Below, one piece after another: positions 17,764 through 26,795 of a stretch of DNA of 64,000 nt (position 1 is its first letter; each line of letters begins with the position of its first letter). Source of the DNA: Bin87 sp034423575 (lineage in GTDB: Bacteria > Chloroflexota > Dehalococcoidia > Lucifugimonadales > UBA3495); contig DAOUIF010000033.1 of assembly GCA_034423575.1 (NCBI GenBank), positions 138,647 to 202,646 of the forward strand, read 5' to 3'. The translations under genes and the position numbers were made by a program. The notes under the pieces were generated by a model. That model was not told the DNA's origin, ran no database searches, and saw only the letters and a program-made list of their open reading frames with translations.

Positions 17764-18300
17764 ATGACGCAATCCGAACATGCCCCGATTCTTGACGCGC
17801 TGCCCGTTTTCGACAACCACCACGGTCAGCCCGAGGTCTGGCCGGGCCTGCGGGTGGAAGGGCTGGTGGAGCGGCCGACCGTGTTCAGTGCCGTGGAATT
17901 GCTGAAGCTGACGCGCCAAACGATTGTGGACGACTTCCACTGCGTGGAGGGCTGGTCAGCGCCGGGCCAGTCGTGGGAAGGTGTGCCACTGGCCGTTTTG
18001 CTGGAAATAGTGACGCCATTGCCAACTGCCCAATTCGCGGCGATTGCGGCAGCGGATTTCCAGGTGGGCGTCGACCTGGAAGATCCCGCGGGCGTACTGC
18101 TGGCGACGCGGTTGAACGGCGCTGATTTGCCCGAGGAGCACGGCGGGCCGTGCCGTCTAGTGAGCGGTGGGCAGGCCTGCTATGCCAGCGTCAAGTGGGT
18201 GGACAGCGTCACGCTGGTGGACGTGGTTCCGGAAGATACTGCCCGGGAAATTGCGATGGCGCGGAACGCGGGCCAGGGTTCGGTTTCCCCATCAGGTTGA
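17764..18300 (+). CDS. Molybdopterin-binding oxidoreductase domain protein (sulfite oxidase fold)
   Basis: 178 residues matching the oxidoreductase molybdopterin-binding domain. The Mo-ligand cysteine is C60 in DFHCVEGWS, followed by WEGVPLAVLLE, and HGGPCRLVSGG; the dimerisation domain of full sulfite oxidases is absent. No Tat or Sec signal is present, so it appears cytoplasmic unless partnered, unlike most YedY-type relatives. ATG at 17764 has GGAGG eight bases upstream. Substrate unknown. Confidence 0.85.
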   Translation: MTQSEHAPILDALPVFDNHHGQPEVWPGLRVEGLVERPTVFSAVELLKLTRQTIVDDFHCVEGWSAPGQSWEGVPLAVLLEIVTPLPTAQFAAIAAADFQVGVDLEDPAGVLLATRLNGADLPEEHGGPCRLVSGGQACYASVKWVDSVTLVDVVPEDTAREIAMARNAGQGSVSPSG

Positions 18301-18328
18301 TTGCCGCAGATTTGCCAGCGGAGAGCGG

Positions 18329-19035
<707 letters not shown>

Positions 19036-19039
<4 letters not shown>

Positions 19040-20622
19040 GGCAGAGCGACAGTTCCGTTGGGCAGCATGATCGTGAAGGCGGAACCCTTTCCGGGGTCGC
19101 TGGTTACCCAGATGTCCCCGTGGTGAGCCTTCATTATCGCGTCACAGATGTACAGCCCCAGCCCCATGCCTCGGGGATGAGTGGAAGCCCGGTTTTGGGA
19201 CCGGTGGAATCGCTCGAAGATGCGGCGGGTTTCCCAGCGGGGCACACCCATGCCGGTATCGCTGACGGTTACGCGGACGCCGTGGTTGTCCTGCTCGCCG
19301 GACACGATGACCGGCCCGCCGTCCGGGGAGTACTTCACGGCGTTGTCCACCAAGTTTACCAGCACCTGTTCCAGCAGGCCGGGGTCGCCGGTCACGGGCG
19401 GCAGGTCATCGGGGAACGAAACGTGCAGCGAATGCTTTTTCGAGGTTGACTGGAGCCGTTCGATGACCTTTTCGGCTACGCCAGCCATGTTAACCTGCTC
19501 GAGGCTCAGGGGCAGCGCGCCGGCCTCGAGGCGGGAAGCCAACAGGAGTCGGTCCATCAGCTGGCTCATGCGGTCGGTTTCTTCCTCGATGGCCTCGAAA
19601 CTGCGATGCAGGGTCTCGCCATCCCACTGGGCGTCCGGCCGGGACAGGGTGTTGGTGTAGCCCTTGATGATGGCCAGCGGGGTTTGAAGCTGGTGTTCCA
19701 GCATGGAGAGGAAGGTTGACCGCATCTCCTCGGTTTCGCGCACGCGGGTCATGTCGCGGACGTTGACCACCGCGTTCAGCGGGGCCATTTCCGGTGATCG
19801 GACCACCGAATAGACGAGGGCGACCTCGGTCCTTTGCCCGGTGGAAGACCGTGCGGCGGCGGCGAGCTCGGTGACGTTGCCGTCCTGGCCCGAGATGGAT
19901 TGATGGGCGTGGAGCATGGGGCAACGACCGGGACATATGGGCCGTCCCTCGCGGTCGCGCCAGTTCAGCGCGACGGCACAGGGCAGTCCCAGCAGTTCCT
20001 CGCCGGGTCTTCCCAATAGCCGTTCCATCGCGGGATTGACGCTGACGATGCGACGGTCGGCGTCCACGGTGTAGATGCCGTCGGCGCTGCCCTCCAGGAT
20101 GGACTCGACGCGCTGCTTTTCCTGGGTGAGCAGGTGGGCGAGGCGGGCAGACTGCACGGCGATGGCCGCCTGCTCCGCGAAGGCCGCCAGCACCGGCGGG
20201 TCCAGCTGGGAGAAGTTGGCGGCGTCCGAGGAACGAAGCACAAAGATCAGTCCAACGGTCTCTTCGTTGGTGTACAGGGGCACCGCCATGACCGGGTTCT
20301 GCATTTCCCCGGTGGTGGAGACGGGAAGAGCCGTTTGGGGAAACAGAGCCGACAAGAGAGCGAACTGCTCGCGGCTCAGGGCCAGGTCCGGGATGGCCTC
20401 GTTGAGCAGTGGGCGGATGCGCGCGATCTGGGCAGCGTCCAGCCCGTAGGCTCCGGTAACCACGAATCGGCGCACGGCGTCATCCCAGGTGGCGACGACG
20501 GCCGCGCTGCCGCCCAGGGCGCGCACCGCGTTACGCAGGACGCCCTCGAGTTCCGGCTGGAGCTCGACGGTGCTGTCGTCGGTTCGTCCGGCGGGGTTCG
20601 AGTTGAAAGAGCGGCTAACCAT
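19036..20622 (-). CDS. Cytoplasmic sensor histidine kinase (GAF-PAS-HisKA-HATPase)
   Basis: 528 residues, no transmembrane segment. GAF-like domain (about 20-165), PAS domain (about 170-290; contains a CAVALN...CPGRC cysteine cluster inside the PAS that could bind a metal or sense redox, an inference), HisKA with H310 in LEHQLQTPL, and HATPase_c with N box LVNLVDNAVKYSPDG, G1 DTGMGVP and G2 GMGLGLYI. The residue after the phospho-His is Gln rather than the usual Glu/Asp, as seen in some other kinases. Cognate regulator follows immediately. Confidence 0.94.
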
Positions 20623-20682
20623 CGGATGAGCGATGTCACCTGGAGCGCGACGATTTTCAACGCAATTTTAACATTAAGGGCA

Positions 20683-20711
20683 TTGGAAATCGTTTATCGG
20701 CAGGTGAGAAT
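20683..20711 (+). promoter_or_regulatory. Candidate promoter for fmdB-groES-groEL
   Basis: TTGGAA (20683-20688), 17-base spacer, GAGAAT (20706-20711) in the divergent gap. No CIRCE inverted repeat (TTAGCACTC-N9-GAGTGCTAA) is present here or before groES. Confidence 0.35.
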
Positions 20712-20765
20712 AGATGTCGAGCCTAGCCGGCCGAACGCGCACCGGCCGTTGCAAGGGGGTTAACA

Positions 20766-20951
20766 ATGCCAAGGTATGTCTACCGATGCACTGCCTGCGA
20801 CCACGAGTACGACCAAAGGCAGAGCTTCGGCGCGTCGTTGGAAGGGGAATGCCCTGAGTGTTCCGGCGTCGCCCGACGCGTGTTCCATCCGGTGCCGGTG
20901 ATCTACAAGGGATCCGGTTTCTACACCACGGATTACGCGCGCAAGAAGTAA
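20766..20951 (+). CDS. FmdB-family zinc-ribbon protein
   Basis: 61 residues. Starts PRYVYRCTACDHEY and has a second pair CPEC about 20 residues on: the four-cysteine ribbon of the FmdB/CxxC_CxxC_SSSS family, described as putative regulatory proteins. The C-terminal GSGFYTTDYARK is typical of the family. ATG at 20766. Located 61 bases upstream of groES and probably on the same transcript. Confidence 0.9.
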   Translation: MPRYVYRCTACDHEYDQRQSFGASLEGECPECSGVARRVFHPVPVIYKGSGFYTTDYARKK

Positions 20952-21012
20952 CCGCTGCCCGCCCGGGTAGCCGCGTCAATCAGGCCAACCAAACACCGCA
21001 AGGAGGCAATCA

Positions 21013-21303
21013 GTGGCCACTTTCACACCGCTTGGCGAACGCATCGTCATCAAGCCCATGGAACAGGAAACCCAGACCCGAGGCGGGATCCTTTTGCCGG
21101 ACACCGCCAAGGAAAAGCCGCAGGAGGGCGAAGTCGTCGCCGTGGGCCCGGGTCGCCCTGCAGATGACGGCAGCCGCATTCCCATGGAACTGACGGTAGG
21201 CGACAAGGTAATCTACTCCAAGTACGCCGGGACCGAGTACGAGGACGGCGACGAAGAGTACCTGATCATGCGCGAGTCGGACGTTCTCGCCAAGATCGGC
21301 TAA
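21013..21303 (+). CDS. groES: Co-chaperonin GroES
   Basis: 96 residues, normal length. Ten-kDa lid of the GroEL chaperonin. PLGERIVIKP at the N-terminus, mobile loop with TRGGILLPDTAKEKP, GEVVAVGPG and VGDKVIYSKYAGTE. Starts at GTG 21013, preceded by AGGAGG. The gap to groEL is 46 bases with GAGGAGA before the groEL ATG; one operon. Confidence 0.97.
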   Translation: MATFTPLGERIVIKPMEQETQTRGGILLPDTAKEKPQEGEVVAVGPGRPADDGSRIPMELTVGDKVIYSKYAGTEYEDGDEEYLIMRESDVLAKIG

Positions 21304-21349
21304 CACCCACAACTGAAAAACTGCACACACTCATCTGAGGAGAAACGCA

Positions 21350-22969
21350 ATGCCCGCAAAGAAGATGGCGTACTCCGAAGAGGCCCGCAAGTCGCTGCGA
21401 TCCGGCATCGACACGTTGGCCGACTCGGTCAAGATTACCCTGGGCCCGCGCGGCCGCAACGTCGTGCTGGACAAGAAGTTTGGACCGCCGCAAGTCTGCT
21501 CCGACGGCGTGACCATCGCCAAGGAAATTGAGCTTCCCGACGCTTTCGAGAACATGGGCGCCCAGCTGCTCAAGGAAGCCGCCACCAAGACCAACGACGC
21601 GGCCGGCGACGGCACAACCACCAGCATCGTTCTGTCCCAGGCCATCATCCAGGAAGGGTTCAAGAACGTCACGGCCGGCGCGAACCCCATGGCCATCAAG
21701 CGCGGCATCGAGCGCGCGGTGGGCCAGATCGTAACCGAGCTGCAGTCGATGTCCCAGCCTGTGGAGACCCGCGAGCGCATCGGCCAGGTAGCCTCCCTGT
21801 CCGCCCACGAGGACGCCATCGGTGAGACCATTGCCGAGGCGATGGAAAAGGTCGGGAAGGACGGCGTCATCACCGTGGAAGAGTCCCGCGGCCTAACCGA
21901 CGAGATCGAGTACGTGGAAGGCATGCAGGTCGACCGCGGCTACATCTCGCCTTACTTCATCACCAACAGCGACCGGATGGAATCGGCCATCGAAGATCCG
22001 TTCGTCATCATCACCGACAAGAAGATCTCCGCCGTTGCTGACCTGGTCCCCGCCCTCGAGAAGCTGCTCCAGGTCGGTCAGAAGAACGCTGTCATCGTCG
22101 CTGAGGACGTGGACGGCGAGGCCCTGGCCACGCTGGTGGTCAACAAGCTGCGCGGCATCATGAACGTGCTGGCCGTCAAGGCCCCTGGCTTCGGCGACCG
22201 CCGCAAGGCCATGCTGGAAGACATCGCCATCCTGACCGGCGGCACCGTCATCAGCGAAGAGACCGGCCGCCGGCTGGACTCCGCGACCATCGACGACTTC
22301 GGCCGCGCCCGCCGCGTTGCGTCCACCAAGGACGACACCACGATCGTGGAGGGCCACGGTTCTGAGGACGGCATCCAGGCCCGGATCAACCAGATCAAGG
22401 CCCAGATCGAAGACACGACCTCCGAGTACGACCGCGAGAAGCTGCAAGAGCGGATGGCCAAGCTGTCCGGCGGCGTCGCTGTCATCAAGGTTGGCGCTGC
22501 CACCGAGATCGAGCTGAAGGAGCGCAAGGCCCGTGTCGAGGACGCGCTGTCCGCCACCCGTTCCGCGGTGGAAGAAGGCATCGTCCCCGGCGGCGGAGTT
22601 GCCCTGGTTCGCGCCCAGCGCGCCCTTGAGGGCGTCGGCGGGCTGACCGGTGACGAGGTTGTCGGTCTCAACATCATCCGGCACTCGCTGGAGCAGCCGC
22701 TCAAGATCATCGTTGAAAACGCCGGCGGCGAAGGCGCCGTGGTGCTGCACGATGTCAAGGACCAGTCCGACGACTACGGCTACGACGCCGAGGTAAGCGA
22801 GTTCGGGCCGATGCTCGAGCGCGGCATCATCGACCCGGTCAAGGTGACCCGCTCTGCGCTGCAGAACGCGGCCTCCGTGGCGGCCATGGTGCTCACCACC
22901 GAGTCCATGATCACCGAGATCCCTGAGCCCACCCCGGCGATGCCCGCCGCCCCGCCGATGGACTTCTAG
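21350..22969 (+). CDS. groEL: Chaperonin GroEL
   Basis: 539 residues. ATP-dependent folding chamber subunit. Recognisable: ITLGPRGRNVVLDKKFG, the nucleotide motif NDAAGDGTTT, KAPGFGDRRKAMLEDIAILTGG, and GIVPGGGVALV. The C-terminus is Pro/Met/Ala-rich and ends PPMDF instead of the common GGM repeat. A second in-frame ATG (MAYSEE) lies five codons in; the SD before 21350 favours the longer form. Codon use is strongly GC-biased as expected of a highly expressed gene in this genome. Ends at a strong terminator. Confidence 0.98.
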   Translation: MPAKKMAYSEEARKSLRSGIDTLADSVKITLGPRGRNVVLDKKFGPPQVCSDGVTIAKEIELPDAFENMGAQLLKEAATKTNDAAGDGTTTSIVLSQAIIQEGFKNVTAGANPMAIKRGIERAVGQIVTELQSMSQPVETRERIGQVASLSAHEDAIGETIAEAMEKVGKDGVITVEESRGLTDEIEYVEGMQVDRGYISPYFITNSDRMESAIEDPFVIITDKKISAVADLVPALEKLLQVGQKNAVIVAEDVDGEALATLVVNKLRGIMNVLAVKAPGFGDRRKAMLEDIAILTGGTVISEETGRRLDSATIDDFGRARRVASTKDDTTIVEGHGSEDGIQARINQIKAQIEDTTSEYDREKLQERMAKLSGGVAVIKVGAATEIELKERKARVEDALSATRSAVEEGIVPGGGVALVRAQRALEGVGGLTGDEVVGLNIIRHSLEQPLKIIVENAGGEGAVVLHDVKDQSDDYGYDAEVSEFGPMLERGIIDPVKVTRSALQNAASVAAMVLTTESMITEIPEPTPAMPAAPPMDF

Positions 22970-22997
22970 TCTCCGGTAAACCCATTCGGGGAGAGGG

Positions 22998-23036
22998 GAC
23001 CGGGGCGGTTGCAACAACCGCCCCGGTCGATTTTTT
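22998..23036 (+). terminator. Rho-independent terminator of the groES-groEL operon
   Basis: Perfect 14-bp stem (22998-23011 with 23015-23028, core GACCGGGGCGGTTG), three-base loop CAA, followed by GATTTTTT. The clearest intrinsic terminator in the window. Confidence 0.95.
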
Positions 23037-23043
23037 CGCGTCG

Positions 23044-23073
23044 TTGTACCCATACCCCGGAAGGGAGTAATAT
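23044..23073 (+). promoter_or_regulatory. Candidate promoter for the MFS transporter
   Basis: TTGTAC (23044-23049), 18-base spacer, TAATAT (23068-23073), just after the groEL terminator and about 100 bases before the MFS start. Confidence 0.4.
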
Positions 23074-23172
23074 TGCCTTTGCGATTGTATTCTGCGCAGG
23101 ATTGGGCGCCAACCGCTCCATCCTCAGTCGCTACATCCGAGGCCCTCACTGAATAGAACGTTTTCGCGCCGC

Positions 23173-24522
23173 TTGCTGGCCTGGCATCCCCCGACGCCCT
23201 TCTTCTACGGGTGGCTGGTGCTGGCCATGGCCTGTTTGGCTTCGGCCACCGGGGCCAGCGTGTCTCAGGTGGTAATGGGGGCCATTCAGGTGTACATCGT
23301 GGACGACACTGGGTGGGACATTGGAACTCTATCCATCGCGGTGACGGCCGGCACCTGGTGCTCAGGGGTTTTGGCTCCCTTAGCCGGCGCGATGGCCGAC
23401 CGGTACGGCCCTCGGGTCCTGACCACGTTGGGGCTGGTGGTGGTGGGCTGCGCATTGCTGGCCCTGTCCGCGGTGAACACCAGCACGCCGTGGCCATTCT
23501 TTGGGGCATACATCGTCGCCCGCACAGTGAGCAATCCGTTCCTGATCGGAATCGTGCCCCGGGCTGCGACGGTCAACTTCTTCCGCCGCCGGCGCGGCGT
23601 CACTCTGGCCATCAACGGGATGGCGCGTCCAGTGGGTGGCGCGGTCAACATCCAAATCATTTCGCTGATCGCGGCCACGCACAGTTGGCGCGCATCCTAC
23701 GGGTACGTCGGGTTGTTCATGCTGGTGCTGACGGTACCGGTGTTCTTCATCATGAGGCGGACGCCGGAAGAGATCGGCATGCTTCCCGATGGGGATCGGC
23801 CCGCTGCCGGATCCGATCCGGCGTCGCAATCTGCCGGCGGGCGTCGGGCGGGCCGCCGCGGACAGGCGGCAGTTCAAGAGTTCAGCTGGACGGCCCGCGA
23901 GGCGATGAAAACGCGAGCCTACTGGTGTATCGCCGGAACCGCGGTGTTGGCCATCACGGCGTCGGCGGGGCTGGGCTATATCCTGGTACCGTTTCTGGTC
24001 AGCGAAGCGGGCCCGGGATTGAGCAATCCGCAGGCGGTTGGAGTGGGGAGCTTGGGGGCGGTGCTGGCCATGACGACCCTGATCTGGGGGTTCATGGCGG
24101 ACAGGTTCGGGCCCCGACCGTGCATGGTCATGACCATTTCGGGAGCGGTTCTGTCGGGCATTTTCCTTGCTACCGGGGTGCACTCGGTGTGGACAGCCTA
24201 CCTGTTTGCCGTGCTGTGGGGGTTCTTCTCCAACACGGTGGGAACGCTGGAGCACATGCTGCTGGCGCAGTATTTTGGACGCGGGTCCTTCGGGGCGATA
24301 CTGGGATCATTGGGGCCGCTGCAGACGGGTGCGCTGGGATTCGCGCCGGTGTTCGGGAGCTATCTGCTGACGTTCACGCACAGCTACAGCCTGGTGTTCA
24401 TCGTGTTGATGGCGATGTACGCCGGCGCCGGCATGCTGATCCTCCTCGCCAAAGCGCCGCGGCTGCCGCCCCGGGCCAATGAAACGCAAACGGACCCCAG
24501 CGTCGCGCCGGCGACGGTATAA
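23173..24522 (+). CDS. Major facilitator superfamily transporter (monocarboxylate/oxalate-formate type)
   Basis: 449 residues with about twelve hydrophobic helices in two halves separated by a hydrophilic loop (about 205-240, GSDPASQSAGGRR). Loop 2-3 carries the MFS signature GAMADRYGPR and the second half repeats it as GFMADRFGPR. Overall pattern fits the MCT/OFA group of organic-acid carriers; substrate not determinable. Starts at TTG 23173 in the frame given, with no strong SD, so the start is uncertain by some codons. The RidA gene follows after 31 bases. Confidence 0.88.
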   Translation: MLAWHPPTPFFYGWLVLAMACLASATGASVSQVVMGAIQVYIVDDTGWDIGTLSIAVTAGTWCSGVLAPLAGAMADRYGPRVLTTLGLVVVGCALLALSAVNTSTPWPFFGAYIVARTVSNPFLIGIVPRAATVNFFRRRRGVTLAINGMARPVGGAVNIQIISLIAATHSWRASYGYVGLFMLVLTVPVFFIMRRTPEEIGMLPDGDRPAAGSDPASQSAGGRRAGRRGQAAVQEFSWTAREAMKTRAYWCIAGTAVLAITASAGLGYILVPFLVSEAGPGLSNPQAVGVGSLGAVLAMTTLIWGFMADRFGPRPCMVMTISGAVLSGIFLATGVHSVWTAYLFAVLWGFFSNTVGTLEHMLLAQYFGRGSFGAILGSLGPLQTGALGFAPVFGSYLLTFTHSYSLVFIVLMAMYAGAGMLILLAKAPRLPPRANETQTDPSVAPATV

Positions 24523-24553
24523 TCCCAGCGAACAAACTTACGGAGGCATACTG

Positions 24554-24946
24554 ATGGCCAACAGCGAGTACATGAACCCCAGCGGCATTGCGGACCCTTC
24601 CCCTTCGGGATTCACCGCGGTGGTGAAGGCTGGCAACACCGTCTATATTGCGGGGATGGTCGCCCAGGACGAGAACGGTAACGTGGTCGGGGAAGGGGAC
24701 ACGGAAGCACAGGCCCGGCAGATCTGGCGGAACATCGAGGTCGCGGTGAAAGCGGCCGGAGGAACCCTGGCGGACATAGTCAAGACCACGACGTACGTCA
24801 CGGCCATTGAGCACGGTGCGGCGGTACGAGCGGTGCGCCGGGAGTTGTTCCCCAGCGACCCGCCCACGAGCACGCTGCTGGTGGTCAGCGAGCTGGCAAA
24901 CCCGGCTTACGTGGTGGAAATCGAGTCAATCGCCGTGGTGGGGTAA
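24554..24946 (+). CDS. RidA/YjgF family protein
   Basis: 130 residues, trimeric YjgF fold. RidA members deaminate reactive enamine/imine intermediates. FTAVVKAGNTVYIAGMVAQDENG matches the family start, followed by QARQIWRNIEVAVKAAGGTLADIVKTTTYVT and, near the C-terminus, PPTSTLLVVSELANPAYVVEIE; however the catalytic Arg of true RidA (in the pattern RxxVxV near R105) is replaced by a Ser/Thr-rich segment (TSTLLVV), so deaminase activity is doubtful and another Rid subfamily is possible. GGAGG precedes the ATG. Probably transcribed with the MFS gene. Confidence 0.88.
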   Translation: MANSEYMNPSGIADPSPSGFTAVVKAGNTVYIAGMVAQDENGNVVGEGDTEAQARQIWRNIEVAVKAAGGTLADIVKTTTYVTAIEHGAAVRAVRRELFPSDPPTSTLLVVSELANPAYVVEIESIAVVG

Positions 24947-24959
24947 CCTGCAAGAATAA

Positions 24960-24999
24960 CGCCCCCTCCCGGTTGCTTGAGAGGGGGCGAATCGGTTTT
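24960..24999 (+). terminator. Terminator after the RidA gene
   Basis: Stem CGCCCCCTC (24960-24968) pairs with GAGGGGGCG (24981-24989), 12-base loop, followed by the short tract GGTTTT. It ends seven bases before the hicA ATG, isolating the toxin-antitoxin pair from the upstream operon. Confidence 0.7.
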
Positions 25000-25006
25000 A
25001 CTCGGC

Positions 25007-25285
25007 ATGGTATTCTTGAGGCGGCGGCACCGGGCCACGCTGGCGGCGATATTTGCTCGCCCTACCTCGGCCAACATTCGCTGGTCTGAGGTTGAGTCGT
25101 TGCTGCTGGCGTGCGGCGCTCATATCGAGGAGCGGGCTGGTTCGCGGGTGTACGTGGAATTGAGCGGATTAGGCAGGACTTTGCACCGCCCACATCCAGG
25201 GAACCTCGTCGATAAAGGGGCAGTGACTACGGTGCGGGAATTCCTGATGAAAGCCGGTATCGCGCCCGAAGGAGACAGGAGGTAG
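25007..25285 (+). CDS. hicA: HicA-family mRNA interferase toxin
   Basis: 92 residues, dsRBD-like fold that cleaves mRNA. IFARPTSANIRWSEVESLL and the GSRVYVEL...HRPHP...DKGAV segment match the HicA subfamily in which GSR replaces the GSH of classical HicA. ATG at 25007 (VFLRRRHRATLAA) fits homologous length; ten more in-frame codons upstream fall in the terminator hairpin. The antitoxin gene follows after four bases. Whether it is toxic is untested. Confidence 0.88.
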   Translation: MVFLRRRHRATLAAIFARPTSANIRWSEVESLLLACGAHIEERAGSRVYVELSGLGRTLHRPHPGNLVDKGAVTTVREFLMKAGIAPEGDRR

Positions 25286-25289
25286 CACC

Positions 25290-25616
25290 GTGGCAGACGC
25301 TGACTACGAAGTGGTAGTGGTTTATGACGAGGAAAACGCTGAATTTTTTGGCCGGGTAATCGGCAAGAGGGACGGATTCACCTTTATTGGGAGTACCCCG
25401 ACTCAAGTGAAGGAAGAGTTCCGAATTTCGTTCGACGACTACCTGCAATTTTGCATCGAGCGCGGTCGAAAGCGGGATGAATCTTTCACCGGGGCGAAGG
25501 AAGTCCAAGTCATCGCCGACGTGCATCAGGCCGCTGACGCTGCTGCCGAACCGGACGGTATGACGCTGAACGAATGGCTGGGCGAAACCGCGGAACAAGC
25601 AACGGTGGCCAATTAG
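25290..25616 (+). CDS. hicB: HicB-family antitoxin
   Basis: 108 residues. VVVYDEENAEFFGRVIGKRDGFTFIG and the ISFDDYLQFCIERGRK core are the partially degraded RNase H fold of HicB; the C-terminal MTLNEWLGE is the hydrophobic segment of the usual Arc-like DNA-binding motif. GTG start at 25290 with AGGAGG nine bases upstream. Toxin-first order is normal for hicAB; the operon is likely autoregulated by HicB, though no operator was picked out. Confidence 0.9.
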   Translation: MADADYEVVVVYDEENAEFFGRVIGKRDGFTFIGSTPTQVKEEFRISFDDYLQFCIERGRKRDESFTGAKEVQVIADVHQAADAAAEPDGMTLNEWLGETAEQATVAN

Positions 25617-25622
25617 ATCAGA

Positions 25623-25880
25623 TCACGTGTGCCACGTTTCGAGGTCGGCGCGGCGCTTCTGGAGGACGAGCCACATCCGATGCCAGACGTAGCGCCGCTC
25701 CGGGTCTTCCAGGCTGCGGCCGATCAGGGTGCGTACAGCTAACACGGCCTGACCGGCAAAGAAGCCCCAATGGCCGGGCTCGTCGAGCAGCCATCCATCC
25801 ACGCGGTCCGGGTGGGCGTCCGCGAGCTGCTCGAAAAGGTGATCCAGGGCGGCGTCCGCGCCGCCCGAATCGGTTGCCAT
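25623..25880 (-). CDS. Hypothetical protein at the end of the thi operon
   Basis: 85 residues, not recognised. Acidic N-terminal half (DSGGADAALDHLFEQLADAHPD) followed by an aromatic-rich segment (DEPGHWGFFAGQAVLAVRTLIG, RRYVWHRMWLVLQKRR) and a basic end. The ATG at 25880 sits four bases past the thiS stop, so it is likely translated with the thiamine genes. An upstream in-frame ATG at 25910 would overlap thiS. Convergent with hicB. Confidence 0.6.
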   Translation of the reverse strand: MATDSGGADAALDHLFEQLADAHPDRVDGWLLDEPGHWGFFAGQAVLAVRTLIGRSLEDPERRYVWHRMWLVLQKRRADLETWHT

Positions 25881-25884
25881 GGGA

Positions 25885-26100
25885 TCAGCCGCCGCCCACC
25901 GGCCGGACAATTTCCAGCGCGTCGCCCGGGTGAAGCTTGACCTTTTCGAAGTCCTCTTTGCGGATCACCTGGCCGTTGTAGCCCACGGCGATGAATCGCA
26001 TGTTGACGTCGATGGTAGCCAGATATGACTGAAGGTTCAGGCCTTCGTCGATATCCCGAGGCTTGCCGTTGACTTGAAGCGTGATCATACTGGCGCTCAC
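25885..26100 (-). CDS. thiS: Sulfur carrier protein ThiS
   Basis: 71-residue ubiquitin-like protein that delivers sulfur as a C-terminal thiocarboxylate for thiazole synthesis. ITLQVNGKPRDI at the start and the ending IVRPVGGG with the terminal Gly-Gly expected for adenylation by ThiF. The GTG start overlaps the thiE stop as GTGA, supporting coupling; an internal ATG four codons later (MITLQ) is possible. No thiF or thiO/thiH is visible in the window. Confidence 0.93.
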   Translation of the reverse strand: MSASMITLQVNGKPRDIDEGLNLQSYLATIDVNMRFIAVGYNGQVIRKEDFEKVKLHPGDALEIVRPVGGG

Positions 26101-26786
26101 CTCCGGCTCGTAGTATAGCGGTTGCCGGATCTACGGTCTCGGTCGATGTCAGGGATCGCGCCAAGCATGGCCGACTTGATCCGTGACGCCGCCCTCCCAG
26201 GGTCGTCACTCGCGAGGACGGCGGTGATGACTGCCGCTCCGTCGGCGCCGGCCTGCATCACTTGGGCGACGTTGTCGGCGGTGATGCCGCCGATGGCCAA
26301 CAGGGGAGTACGTACGCCGGCTGCGCGGATGCGTTCCAGTAAACCGGGCCCGGACGGCTCCTCGCCCGGATGGGACCGAGTAGCAAACATGGTGCCTACC
26401 AACAGGAAATCGGCGCCGGATGCCTGAGCCTCCGTTGCGCCTTCCACAGAATGGACGGAACGGCCGATGATGGATCCGTCGGAAAGGATCGGTCGCACGG
26501 CGCCGATGGGCATGGCCGCCTCGCCAAGTTGGACGCCATCGGCTCCGCAGGCCGCTGCCACGTCAGCGCGCTCGTTCACCAGGAGAATTGCGGACCCGTG
26601 AGTGGTGTCGCGCAAAGCGTTGGCAAGCTCCAACAGCGCGCCGCCGGATTCCTCCTTGTCGCGGATCTGCACCATGTCCACGCCACCCGCCACGGCAGCG
26701 GCGACTCTAGCAGGCAAGTCGTCCGGAGGGCAAACACGCCGGTCTGTGACCAGGCACAGGGCGGGATATGGCAATGCGGCGACCAC
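26097..26786 (-). CDS. thiE: Thiamine-phosphate synthase
   Basis: 229-residue TIM barrel joining HMP-PP and HET-P to thiamine phosphate. LCLVTDR, VDMVQIRDKEESG (catalytic Lys/diphosphate region), NERADVAAACGADGVQLGE, IGRSVHSVEGA, FLLVGTMFATRSHPG and LLAIGGITADN are all classical ThiE motifs. The tail beyond about residue 205 is a short Arg-rich extension. Follows thiG after nine bases. Confidence 0.95.
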   Translation of the reverse strand: MVAALPYPALCLVTDRRVCPPDDLPARVAAAVAGGVDMVQIRDKEESGGALLELANALRDTTHGSAILLVNERADVAAACGADGVQLGEAAMPIGAVRPILSDGSIIGRSVHSVEGATEAQASGADFLLVGTMFATRSHPGEEPSGPGLLERIRAAGVRTPLLAIGGITADNVAQVMQAGADGAAVITAVLASDDPGRAASRIKSAMLGAIPDIDRDRRSGNRYTTSRR

Positions 26787-26795
26787 GGTGGTCGG

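Noticed and set aside
20623..21012. CIRCE element for groES-groEL
   Set aside because: No TTAGCACTC-N9-GAGTGCTAA or close variant was found upstream of fmdB or groES.
21893..23509. 538-codon open frame antisense to groEL
   Set aside because: It is the antisense shadow of groEL; high GC and codon bias open the opposite frames, and the residue pattern is repetitive (Arg/Pro/Ala/Gly-rich).
23211..24482. Long second frame in the MFS gene
   Set aside because: Gly/Arg/His-rich shadow of the transporter, without a recognisable motif.
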